In this document: positions 6,534 through 13,201 of the stretch, piece by piece
How the letters are laid out: each line of letters opens with the position of its first letter
How positions within the stretch are numbered: the stretch's first letter is position 1
Source of the DNA: Thiosocius sp965601425
GTDB taxonomy: Bacteria > Pseudomonadota > Gammaproteobacteria > Chromatiales > Chromatiaceae
Direction: 5' to 3'
Assembly: GCA_965601425.1 (NCBI GenBank)
Contig: CBFCWF010000114.1
Location: 1-13,347, forward strand
DNA length: 13,347 nt
The notes under the pieces: generated by a model
What the model was told of the DNA's origin: nothing
Databases searched by the model: none
What the model saw: only the letters and a program-made list of their open reading frames with translations
Program-made: the position numbers and the translations under genes

Positions 6534-7088
6534 TCACACCGGAATCTTACCCGAATCAACCTCGTCAGTTTGAAGGTTCTCTCTCTTTTTACCTTTGCTG
6601 TATGGTGCCGTCGCTTGATACGTCGCAACTGGCTGAAGGTTTTGCTGGAGAAAGTCGAGCCGGCTTGTGAGATTGACATGGAAGCTTGTGCCTGTGCTCA
6701 CGGTTCGCCGCGTCAACTGCAGGCCAAGGGGTTTACGGTCGAGCCTGAGTGCGAATGACAGGAGATAGACGAACACCGGCGCGCAGTACATCAGAGTTGC
6801 CGCGACAGCAACGGTCCCCTCTGCGATGCTCACGAAATGGAATACGAAGTTGCCGGCCACACCGAGACCGGCAATCGCCGACCAAAACCATAAACGGTGA
6901 TTGGCCAATCCACTGCCGTGCGGGTGCAACGCAAGCCAGACAAGCACGAACAACAGCCCGATCGCGCCCCGGTAGAGCGACACCACGATCGCATTCCAGC
7001 CGTCGCCCATGAGGATGCCGCCGATCCCGCCTGAGATCCCCCAGCAAAGAGCCGCCAGCGCCACCAACGGCGAACTCGCACCGCCCAT
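6534..7088 (-). pseudogene. EamA/DMT-superfamily transporter, 3'-truncated
   Basis: EamA proteins are ten-helix inner-membrane metabolite exporters built from two repeated domains. Here only the first domain is present. From ATG 7088 (AGAGGGG just upstream): LVALAALCWGISGGIGGIL, IVVSLYRGAIGLLFVLVWLAL, LWFWSAIAGLGVAGNFVFHFVSIAEGTVAVAATLMYCAPVFVYLLSFALRL in pieces, i.e. four to five helices, including the usual R in SLYRGAIG and the A...L.Y..PVFV pattern. After ALRLDR (about 6750) the sequence turns hydrophilic and unrelated, ending in DEVDSGKIPV at 6534. The second domain and roughly half the protein are gone. An in-frame ATG at 7175 adds 29 unlikely residues. It is not expected to work alone, though some EamA half-size proteins act as pairs. 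Confidence 0.7.
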
Positions 7089-7314
7089 TGACCCCTCTTG
7101 CACAATGAAATGAGAAAACCCGCTAGCGACGGGGAGTTTCGCACAGTCCGGCAGTTCCCTGGCCAGCGTTCCCAATCGTCAAATGACCGCAGCCAACACC
7201 AAGCGGTCGTTTCGGCCAAAAGGCGCACATGGTCGGCCTAGTTTCCAAAGTTCAAGATTATTCTGGAAATCTCATCCATCTTTTGACCTCAATTGATGAG
7301 GGCCGGTCAGCACC

Positions 7315-8760
7315 TTACCCCTCCACCGTAACGACCCGGATCAGGTCCGTGCCGCCGGTTGTCTGCTGGTATCCGGAGGTGACCACTACCGTGTCGCCTG
7401 TCGAGACAAACCCCATACGACGCGCCTCCTGAAGCGCATGGACCAGCTTGGCCTCATCGTCGTCACCGTCATCGTAGCGGATCGGGGTTACCCCCCAATT
7501 TATGGCCAGCCGGCGCGCCACAAGCTTGGAGCGGGTAATGGCCAGGATGGGGCAGTCCGGGCGGTGCTTGGAGACCAACCGCGAGGTAAAACCAGTGTCG
7601 GTGATACTGAAGATGGCAGCTGCTTCCAGACTGCCGGCCATCTGCACCGCGTAGCGAGCGATGGCCTCGGTGACCCGGTTGGAGGGATTGGGCACGATCT
7701 TCTGCAGATAGCCGTACTCGCGCAGGAAGCCCTCAGCGCGGATGGCCAGGGTGGCCATTGTCCGCACTGACTCGACAGGGTATTTTCCCATGGCCGTCTC
7801 GCCTGACAGCATCACAGCCGAACTGCCGTCCAAGATGGCGTTGGCCACGTCGCTGGCTTCGGCCCGGGTGGGCTTGGGGTTACGTTCCATGGATGCCAGC
7901 ATTTCGGTCGCAGTGATGACCGGCTTGCCGCTGCTGACTGTGGTGCGGATGATCTTTTTTTGGAATCCCGGCACGTCCGCCAGAGGCAACTCCACCCCCA
8001 AGTCACCGCGGGCAACCATGACGCCGTCGGCCGCCTCGACGATTTCCTCCAGGTTCCCCAGCCCGGCACGGTTTTCGATCTTGGCGATGATGGGTATCTT
8101 TCGCTCGTAACCGAGCAGTATCTCGCGCATGCGTTGGATGTCTGCCGCATTCTGCACGAAGGAGGCGGCCAGGTAGTCGACGTCGTTCTCCGCCGCGAAG
8201 GTCAATTCTCTGACCACGTCTTCGCGGTACTCGGGGCTCACGGAGGAGAGGGCCAATTCGGTTTCCGGCAGGTTGACGCTTTTGTTCTCGCGCAGGAGGC
8301 CGCCGTGAATCACCTTGCAATGAATGCACTCTGCTTCCACGCTGGTCACCTCCAATTCCATGGCGCCGTCGTCCAGCAGGATGGGAGTGCCCGGTTGTAC
8401 CTCCTCGGGAAGGCTGCGGTTGGATACGGATACCCCTGTATGATCACCTGTGTGGCCATCGGTGTAGAGGATGAAAGGTCCCCCGGCGGTGAGCTCCGCC
8501 TTGCTGCCTTCCAGTTTCCCGGTACGGATTTCGATGCCACGGGTATCCACCATGACGGCAACCTGCGCGCCCATGCGGGATGCCACTGATCGGATCCGCT
8601 CCATACGCTCTTCGTGGTCTGCAAAGCTGCCGTGAGAGAGGTTCAGGCGGGCCACGTTCATACCGGCCCGGATCATGGCCTCCAGGATCTCCAACGAATC
8701 GCTCGCTGGTCCGATCGTGGCAATAATCTTGGTCTTGCGGATTCTGGATGCTGCAGGCAC
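7315..8760 (-). CDS. pyk: Pyruvate kinase
   Basis: It converts phosphoenolpyruvate and ADP to pyruvate and ATP in the cytoplasm, as the last step of glycolysis. The 481-residue length is normal for the bacterial enzyme. Seen: TKIIATIGPAS (10-20); ARLNLSHG with R38, N40 and S42; VDTRGIEIRTG (71-81) for the potassium and phosphate site; the B domain at about 85-165; catalytic KIEN with K227 and E229; ARGDLGVELP with D253; ITATEMLASM with T284; PTRAEASDVANAILDG; and MLSGETAMGKYP. The C-terminal regulatory domain is complete (ITDTGFTSRLVSKHRP, VVVTSGYQQ). The start is GTG (8760-8758) with GGAG about 6 bases upstream, and the protein begins directly before the first conserved strand. The DTRGIEIR segment differs from the common DTKGPEIR. 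It is the only housekeeping gene here and appears monocistronic. Confidence 0.97.
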   Translation of the reverse strand: MPAASRIRKTKIIATIGPASDSLEILEAMIRAGMNVARLNLSHGSFADHEERMERIRSVASRMGAQVAVMVDTRGIEIRTGKLEGSKAELTAGGPFILYTDGHTGDHTGVSVSNRSLPEEVQPGTPILLDDGAMELEVTSVEAECIHCKVIHGGLLRENKSVNLPETELALSSVSPEYREDVVRELTFAAENDVDYLAASFVQNAADIQRMREILLGYERKIPIIAKIENRAGLGNLEEIVEAADGVMVARGDLGVELPLADVPGFQKKIIRTTVSSGKPVITATEMLASMERNPKPTRAEASDVANAILDGSSAVMLSGETAMGKYPVESVRTMATLAIRAEGFLREYGYLQKIVPNPSNRVTEAIARYAVQMAGSLEAAAIFSITDTGFTSRLVSKHRPDCPILAITRSKLVARRLAINWGVTPIRYDDGDDDEAKLVHALQEARRMGFVSTGDTVVVTSGYQQTTGGTDLIRVVTVEG

Positions 8761-9403
8761 GAGAGGCTCCGATCGTCGTTTGGCTGGCCGGTGACAGCCG
8801 GTATTCTAACGCCGGGCAACAGAATTTCCTGTCGGCGGATTCTGAGAACGATCAGTTGAGCCCAATGTCACGAAACCATGCACCGCACGATCCCATCCGT
8901 TAAGTGTTGCTGCAATCTACAGCTGGACGTCCGTTTGTGGCCGACAGAACCATTTGGCCGACCCGGCAGTGCCGAGCATTTCACAGCGGGATTGCCCAGC
9001 CGGGAATGGCCGTTCCTGTTACTGACCTGACGGTGACCGGGCGCCACCAGATCGGCAGCAGTGGCTCGATCCGGGCGTACTGCATCGCACAATTCAAAGT
9101 CAGCTTTCTCCGAAGCCAACATTCGCCCTGGCCGAGACAACCTACGGAACCGGCGATGGCCTGTTGGATGCCAGGTGCAAGCTGGACGGCAGCAACATGC
9201 GCATAGCAGTCGTCCCCGATCAGCCTCGTGAACTTCTGTAAACCCAAGCAGGCCTTATGTGGATCGACGTTGGTGGCCTCATCAACAGGTTCATGCCATG
9301 CAATCAAAAGCATGAACTACGCTTTTCTACACTCCAGGGACTCTAGGGAGCGGGAAAATGGATTCTTCGTTCTGTTCTGGGGCGTTATGCCCCGGTTGTT
9401 CTT
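8761..9403. other. Gene-poor stretch upstream of pyruvate kinase
   Basis: No frame in 8761-9340 looks like a real gene on either strand: the open frames are short, Arg/Ser/Pro-rich and overlap one another. The promoter of the pyruvate kinase gene should lie at about 8770-8850 (minus strand), where a TAGAAT-like -10 (rc of 8803-8808) can be seen, but without a clear -35. The piece 9170-9220 resembles 2505-2555 on the other strand (see findings) and belongs to a frame open from 9026 to a TAA at 9239-9241 without a convincing start codon. A Shine-Dalgarno-like AGGGAG occurs at 9345-9350, before the next gene. Confidence 0.4.
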
Positions 9404-9712
9404 TTGTGCAGCAGTATTGTCCACGCTACCGACCAGCTATCGCTTGTTGCCCGCTATGCCACATCGTCGGGAGTGGATGAAACTAGGGTTGGCGCATTTG
9501 AAGGAAATCGTGCCGCCCGGGTTTCGTCTGTGCGGGCAACGGCGCTGCTGGGGAAACAAGAACTTTCCGTTGAATCGCTGACTAGCGGGAAGATTTTCTT
9601 GCATTATGAAGACTTCATAGAGGCGATGTGTTGTCAGTATGGCGAACTGCACGTTGATGTCTTCTGGGCGAATGCGGTCGGTCTGGGGCTGCAGTTGACG
9701 GAAATCGACTAG
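9404..9712 (+). CDS. Hypothetical small protein, start apparently frameshifted
   Basis: Frame 2 is open from 9347 to TAG 9710-9712 and its codons look coding (many G-first codons such as GTT, GCC, GAA). There is no ATG; TTG 9404 is the first accepted start. Further upstream in the frame, LRSVLGRYAPVVLLCSSIVHAT looks like a signal peptide. The good ribosome site AGGGAG (9345-9350) points to ATG 9358, which is one base out of frame. Removing one G after that ATG would give MILRSVLGRYAPVVLL and a protein of about 118 residues. I infer a one-base insertion or sequence error. The rest contains DETRVGAFEGNRAARV, LHYEDFIEAMCCQYGEL and DVFWANAVGLGLQL, none of which I recognise. Exported location is likely if the frameshift reading is right. 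Confidence 0.4.
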   Translation: MCSSIVHATDQLSLVARYATSSGVDETRVGAFEGNRAARVSSVRATALLGKQELSVESLTSGKIFLHYEDFIEAMCCQYGELHVDVFWANAVGLGLQLTEID

Positions 9713-9804
9713 ACGGCTCAACGTAGAGACGCCTACCCCTGGCCTGGCAGAATACCATGCCGCCTAAGGGCTCAATTTGAGAAGGAAAAGTCACGCCGCG
9801 ATGT

Positions 9805-9823
9805 ACGTGAGCTAGGCTTACGT
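9805..9823. promoter_or_regulatory. Near-perfect inverted repeat upstream of a three-gene operon
   Basis: ACGTGAGC (9805-9812) pairs with GCTTACGT (9816-9823) around a 3-base TAG loop, with a single G-T pair. It has no T-run, so it is not a terminator, and it ends 29 bases before the start at 9853. As DNA it could be an operator for a dimeric regulator; as RNA it could be a 5' hairpin. Either role is inferred from position only. Confidence 0.35.
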
Positions 9824-9852
9824 CATAACCCATGGAGCCAGGGAGTTTGAAG

Positions 9853-10050
9853 ATGGATTTTTCTCAATCTAACCACCTGAATCAGGTTTTTGTCCCATGC
9901 GGGGACACTAATGTGATTGGACAAGGAAGCGACGCAAGCGTCGCAGGGTGCGCTCTCAGCCTTTCCTCTAATGCAGTGTTGGCTTCCCTCTCTGAGGAAC
10001 CGTCGATCTCCGACGCGAATTCTTCCAAGCCAGGGATCGCATGGCTATGA
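9853..10050 (+). CDS. Hypothetical small protein, coupled to the LTxxQ protein
   Basis: This is a 65-residue protein with no recognised family, rich in Ser, Asn and Ala, with two Cys (VPCGDTN and VAGCALS) and no membrane segment. The start at 9853 is chosen because GGAG (9842-9845) lies 7 bases upstream; an in-frame ATG at 9832 would add 7 residues but has no ribosome site. Its TGA (10048-10050) overlaps ATG 10047 of the next gene as ATGA, a standard sign of translational coupling, and this is the main reason for believing the gene is real. A perfect 7-bp inverted repeat, GCGACGC-AA-GCGTCGC, lies within it at 9929-9944 and could form a stable mRNA hairpin. Confidence 0.45.
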   Translation: MDFSQSNHLNQVFVPCGDTNVIGQGSDASVAGCALSLSSNAVLASLSEEPSISDANSSKPGIAWL

Positions 10051-10556
10051 ACAGGGCCTTCGGGATTTCTGTCCTAATCATCATAGTTACGGTGCTCACC
10101 TTTGCCGCGTCCGCCGCCGACCTTAAGCAGCCCAGCCCTTTGACCGATGCTGAATGGGACAAGGTGCAAGAGCATGTCGGCTTGCTGGATAAAATCTCGT
10201 TCTTTCCCGCTCTGCTTCCGGTGATCATGAAGAACCGTGAGGCGCTCGAACTCACGGATCATCAGAAACGTGTTTTCCGCGGTTGGCGCAAGCAACACTA
10301 CCAGCAGATGGTGGACTTCATGAACGAGATTATTGAACGGCGCATTGCATTTTCCGAACGTGCGCTCGACTTGACTGTAGCAGATGCTGCGCTTATCCGG
10401 GAACAGCAAGTCATCCTTGGACTGCAGGAAGAATTGCTACGTCTCAGGCTTTCCTGCCGGAAGCTGATTTTGACCACGTTTTCCCCGAGCCAGTGGGAGA
10501 ACTTCGCATTCATCTTGGAAGACTACCCAGCATTTGCAGGATTGCTGCCGCAATAG
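10041..10556 (+). CDS. Periplasmic LTxxQ-motif protein (Spy/CpxP-like)
   Basis: This 171-residue protein has a clear signal peptide (VLIIIVTVLTFAASAAD, cleavage after about A26). The mature part is strongly helical and has an LTxxQ motif, LTDHQ (71-75), with a second, altered copy FSPSQW at 147-152 near the end. This is the layout of Spy/CpxP and related metal-sensing or chaperone-like periplasmic proteins. In between lie QQMVDFMNEIIERR and REQQVILGLQEELLRLRLSC, long amphipathic helices. Those families bind unfolded proteins, metals or a sensor kinase; which applies here is unknown. Two starts are possible: ATG 10041 (AGGGA 4 bases upstream) and ATG 10047, which overlaps the preceding stop and has the better spacing. 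It sits mid-operon with no two-component genes nearby. Confidence 0.65.
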   Translation: MAMNRAFGISVLIIIVTVLTFAASAADLKQPSPLTDAEWDKVQEHVGLLDKISFFPALLPVIMKNREALELTDHQKRVFRGWRKQHYQQMVDFMNEIIERRIAFSERALDLTVADAALIREQQVILGLQEELLRLRLSCRKLILTTFSPSQWENFAFILEDYPAFAGLLPQ

Positions 10557-10602
10557 GCTGTGCATCCACAACTACCTTCTGGGGGCATTGGGAGACAATT
10601 CG

Positions 10603-10773
10603 ATGAGAGACACGCAATTAACAGTGTTTTTCTGGATATTGTTATTCATTGCACCGACGCCATCTGTCGCCGGGACGCAAGTCGCTGACATCGATTTACA
10701 GCAACCTGAGAAAAGTTACGGTTCAGAACCTGCCGCACCCGTTCCAGCGGACTCCGAAGACGAAGATTGCTAG
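10603..10773 (+). CDS. Small exported acidic peptide
   Basis: This 56-residue protein has a signal peptide of about 24 residues (LTVFFWILLFIAPTPSVAG, cleavage near VAG). The mature peptide of about 32 residues is acidic and proline-rich: QVADIDLQQPEKSYGSEP, then PADSEDEDC with a C-terminal cysteine. GGGAGA lies 8 bases before the ATG at 10603, which rules out the longer in-frame start at 10534 inside the preceding gene. It follows the LTxxQ gene after 46 bases and is the last gene before a terminator. The acidic end might bind metal, or the Cys form a disulfide; both are guesses. No family recognised. Confidence 0.6.
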   Translation: MRDTQLTVFFWILLFIAPTPSVAGTQVADIDLQQPEKSYGSEPAAPVPADSEDEDC

Positions 10774-10811
10774 CCATCGAGTATCCTCCAACGCGCTCCG
10801 ATGAAAGGTTC

Positions 10812-10833
10812 AACCGCCCAGCAGGGCGGTTTT
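10812..10833 (+). terminator. Rho-independent terminator
   Basis: AACCGCCC (10812-10819) and GGGCGGTT (10824-10831) form an 8-bp perfect stem with the loop AGCA, followed directly by T's (10830-10833, then CTCTC). It lies 39 bases after the stop of the acidic peptide gene and so closes the 9853-10773 operon. Confidence 0.8.
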
Positions 10834-10889
10834 CTCTCGCCGAAGAAACCGCCTTTTGTCTGCTCCTCGCCGCTTCCGACTGGATCAGT

Positions 10890-11335
10890 CAATGCGGCAC
10901 GACACGGCGCAGCCGTTCTCTGGGTTTGACCGCCAGTCGGAGGCGGTCGGCGCCGCCACCAACGCCGTGGTGACACGGCTGTGCACCGAGCACCGTCCGA
11001 GCATCATCGAGGGCATCCACGCCGCTCCAGGCTTCCTCTCCCGCACCATCAGCGGACACCCCACGAAGCCCATCGTCATCGAGCGGCTCATGGTGGAACC
11101 CAACATGGAGCTCCATCGGCAGCGACTGACACATCGCTCGCATGCCGAACCACTGCGACGCGGCGACCGTGCGCTGGCCGAGTTCCCGACCATCCGGGCC
11201 ATCCAGGCCCACTTCATCGAACAGGCCGAAGCGAACGGCGTCACAGTCGTCGACCCCAGCGCCCTGGGTGAGCTGACCCAGTCGATCGTCGATGAGGTCG
11301 TGCGCTCCAGCGGCGCGGATGACGATGTCACCTGA
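10890..11335 (+). pseudogene. 2-phosphoglycerate kinase-like protein, 5'-truncated
   Basis: The longest frame here begins at 10856, but recognisable homology starts only at about GFDRQSEAVGAATNAVV (10925 on). It continues with SIIEGIHAAPGFL, the hallmark VIEGxHxxPG strand of 2-phosphoglycerate kinase-like P-loop enzymes, then IVIERLMVEPN..LHRQR, FPTIRAIQAHFIEQAEANGV and TVVDPSALGEL. The nucleotide-binding loop (GxxGxGKS) that should precede this is absent, along with the substrate residues that follow it, so the kinase cannot be active. The preceding bases up to the terminator at 10833 do not encode it in any frame, placing the break at about 10880-10920. Base composition is clearly higher in GC than the operon to the left, with third positions nearly all G or C. 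Its stop overlaps a second, also truncated gene, so this is a fragment of a foreign operon. Confidence 0.55.
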
Positions 11336-11429
11336 CCGCCGGGTCGTCCTGCTCGACGTGCACCGCGTGGTCCTCAACAAGCCCCTTGCGTCGTTCCTCG
11401 CGGCGCTAGCCGCAATATGGCACGAGTAA
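11325..11429 (+). pseudogene. Start of a HAD-like hydrolase gene, cut off
   Basis: ATG 11325 overlaps the end of the kinase-like gene by 11 bases. The 34-residue product begins RRVVLLDVHRVVLNKPL. This resembles the first strand and nucleophile loop of HAD-superfamily hydrolases (hhhhDxxGVhh), although the usual glycine is arginine and the second aspartate is histidine. After SFLAALAA the frame hits TAA at 11427-11429, just before the convergent sulfotransferase gene, so the body of the enzyme is missing. The call rests on one short motif plus the operon-like overlap, and could be chance. Confidence 0.3.
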
Positions 11430-11443
11430 AAGTGTCAGGACGT

Positions 11444-12193
11444 TCAGTCACCGCCTGCCATGCGCACGAGCTTGCGGTGTATGAACCAGGTCGGCTTCGC
11501 GCGCAGCGCGAGCGCGGTGCAGGCGGCCGCATACAGCGCCCTGAGCTCCCGCGTGCTCCGAAAGCGATTCGGCACGAGCGCGCCGGCGTCCAGCGCACGC
11601 CCGAGGAAGTGCTCCAGCCGGGCGATCTCCTCTGCGGGCCGCTGCATGAGCCGCGTGTAGTCGACAAGGATTCGCCGGTCCGGATGGATCGAGCGCTCCA
11701 GGTGTCGCAGGACGCTCCGATTGTAGACGTACCACGCATTCAGCGCGGCTACGGCGAGGCGGAGCCGCTGGCCCCGCTTGTAGCGCTTCCTGGAGCGCAG
11801 ATAGTTCGCCATCACCTCCATCGGATGGCGATGGACGAACACGGCCCGGCTACCCGCCAGCGCTTCGTCCCAGAACGGCAGGGTCAGGCAGGTCCTCGGG
11901 TCCTTGAACCCCCAGTCGCCGGGGAGGTCGCTCAACTCGCGGGCCTGCTGTCTGGCCCGCGCCAGCAGGGCGGGGTCCAAAGGGCCAATCAACGGCTCGG
12001 TCACGTCGAGGCTGAATTGGTTCTCGTCGGCCAGCAGCGCCTTGTTGATGGCTTTGGTCGCCTCACGCTCGTACTTGTCGTCCTGGTAGCGCCCGCCCCC
12101 CGGGTAGTCGACCATCTGGATCCCGGCCTCCTGGAGCAGCCTGGCCACCAGGGTGGTGCCGGACTTGTGCATGCCGAGGACGATGTAGACCAT
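11444..12193 (-). CDS. Sulfotransferase family protein
   Basis: This 249-residue protein would transfer a sulfuryl group from PAPS to an unknown acceptor. Seen: the 5'-phosphosulfate loop GMHKSGTTLVARLL (7-20, with K10, S11, T13 and T14); WGFKDPRTCLTLPFW (94-108), typical of bacterial members; and the 3'-phosphate site FVHRHPMEVMANYLRSR (119-135, with R122). The C-terminal part includes ILVDYTRLMQRPAEEIARLEHFLG, the usual closing YExL..dP...l..l..FLG pattern. The start MVYIVLGMHKSG at 12193 places the loop where the family has it. The frame is open further upstream, but those residues overlap the IS remnant and look unrelated. The IS-like end at 12258 is only about 65 bases upstream, so the gene may have lost its promoter. 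No carbohydrate or polysaccharide genes are next to it. Confidence 0.85.
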   Translation of the reverse strand: MVYIVLGMHKSGTTLVARLLQEAGIQMVDYPGGGRYQDDKYEREATKAINKALLADENQFSLDVTEPLIGPLDPALLARARQQARELSDLPGDWGFKDPRTCLTLPFWDEALAGSRAVFVHRHPMEVMANYLRSRKRYKRGQRLRLAVAALNAWYVYNRSVLRHLERSIHPDRRILVDYTRLMQRPAEEIARLEHFLGRALDAGALVPNRFRSTRELRALYAAACTALALRAKPTWFIHRKLVRMAGGD

Positions 12194-12257
12194 GTTCTGC
12201 AATCCAGCGTGCCGGTGGTCGTTCGATAACGTAAATTTTCTTTCGCACATTTGAAAA

Positions 12258-13015
12258 GGGGGTGGCCGCGGTCTGTTAAAGCTGTAAACGCCAAACCACA
12301 GTACGGACGCAAAAGGACCACCCTTGAATGACGATAGCACGAAGACTCTGAGCAAGGTCATCCGGATCGATGAGAGCGAGATCCGGGGACATCTGGATGA
12401 GATGGTGCGAGGCACCGTAGAAGAAACGCTCAACGGCTGCTAGACGCTGAGGCCGATGAGATTTGCAATGCCCACCGTCTCCGACGCCTGTCTCGGCCTC
12501 AGGGAGTCAGTCGCCGGGGTCTTTCCTGATGCCGACTGGCAGCGCTGCGCGGTCCATTTTTACCGCAATGTGTTTTCGCACGTGCCCAGCGGTAAGGTCC
12601 GCGGCGTGGCGGCGATGCTCAAGGCGATCCAAGCGCTGGAAAGTCGTGAGGCAGCTGAGGCCAAGGCCGCGGATGTCCTGGCGAAGCTACGGGCCATGAA
12701 GCTGAAGGCGGCAGCTGACCTGCTAGAAGGCGAGACCACGAAACGCTGTCCTTCTATGCGTATCCCTCGCAGCACTGGCTCAAGCTGAAGACCAATAATC
12801 CGATGGAGCGGTTACTCAAGGAGGCCAGGCGGCGGACCAAGGCGGTTGGCGCTTTCCCTAATGGTCATTCGGCATTGATGCTGGTCGCCGCTCGCTTGCG
12901 CCATGTCTCTGCCACCCAATGGGGCACCCGCAAGTACATGAACATAAAACTGCTCGAGGAGATGGACAAAGAGGCCGTCTAGTCAGCAGCATGACCGGAG
13001 ACCGGCGCCATCCCC
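12258..13015 (+). mobile_element. Decayed IS256-family insertion sequence (internally deleted)
   Basis: Imperfect terminal inverted repeats bound a transposase wreck. The left end at 12258-12275 (GGGGGTGGCCGCGGTCTG) matches the reverse complement of 12998-13015 at 14 of 18 positions. Just outside them, 12249-12257 (ATTTGAAAA) and 13016-13024 (AACTGAAAA) agree at 7 of 9 bases, which could be an aged target duplication of the 8-9 bp size usual for IS256 elements. The copy is about 760 bp against about 1.3-1.5 kb for a full one. The ends were found by eye and need comparison with intact relatives. Confidence 0.6.
12324..12982 (+). pseudogene. IS256-family transposase, frameshifted and internally deleted
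   Basis: Three reading frames together spell an IS256 (Mutator-like) transposase. From TTG 12324: STKTLSKVIRIDESEIRGHL and RGTVEETLNG, then a one-base loss gives TAG at 12441; shifting the frame restores LLDAEADEICNA. At about 12472 the sequence jumps to VSDACLGLRESVAGVFPDADW and QRCAVHFYRNVF, i.e. about 230 codons with the first catalytic Asp and the core are missing. Near 12730 a second frameshift leads to ETLSFYAYPSQHWLKLKTNN, PMERLLKEARRRTKAVGAFP (catalytic Glu in the MER context) and ALMLVAARLRHVSATQWGTR, ending at TAG 12980-12982. The Asp of VSD and the Glu remain, but the enzyme is dead. Confidence 0.9.
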
Positions 13016-13201
13016 AACTGAAAACTGCGAAACAAGATTGACATCACTACCCAGCATTCGGATCATCTGGACGGCGGCGGGTGGTTTTCACCATTCGGGT
13101 GGAGCGATCGCGTAGACTGGGTTCGTAGGCGATCTCCATAGAAACTGCCTACTGTGCGTCTGCGCGATCTACAGTCCGGGGAGGAAGGTTTCTGACTGAA
13201 T

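Noticed and set aside
7287..7301. Small inverted repeat CCTCA/TGAGG just past the pyruvate kinase stop as its terminator
   Set aside because: The stem has only 5 bp and no T-run follows in the direction of transcription.
9615..9833. Minus-strand open frame of 72 codons
   Set aside because: Overlaps the better plus-strand frame, contains no recognisable motif and lacks a ribosome site.
10885..11331. Two minus-strand open frames opposite the kinase-like fragment
   Set aside because: Both are antisense to a frame with a recognisable IIEGIHxxPG motif, and their composition is that of GC-rich shadows.
11417..12229. Plus-strand open frame of 270 codons opposite the sulfotransferase
   Set aside because: The minus strand carries clear PAPS-binding motifs and normal length, while the plus-strand translation is low in structure and rich in Arg, Gln and Val, as expected of an antisense shadow.
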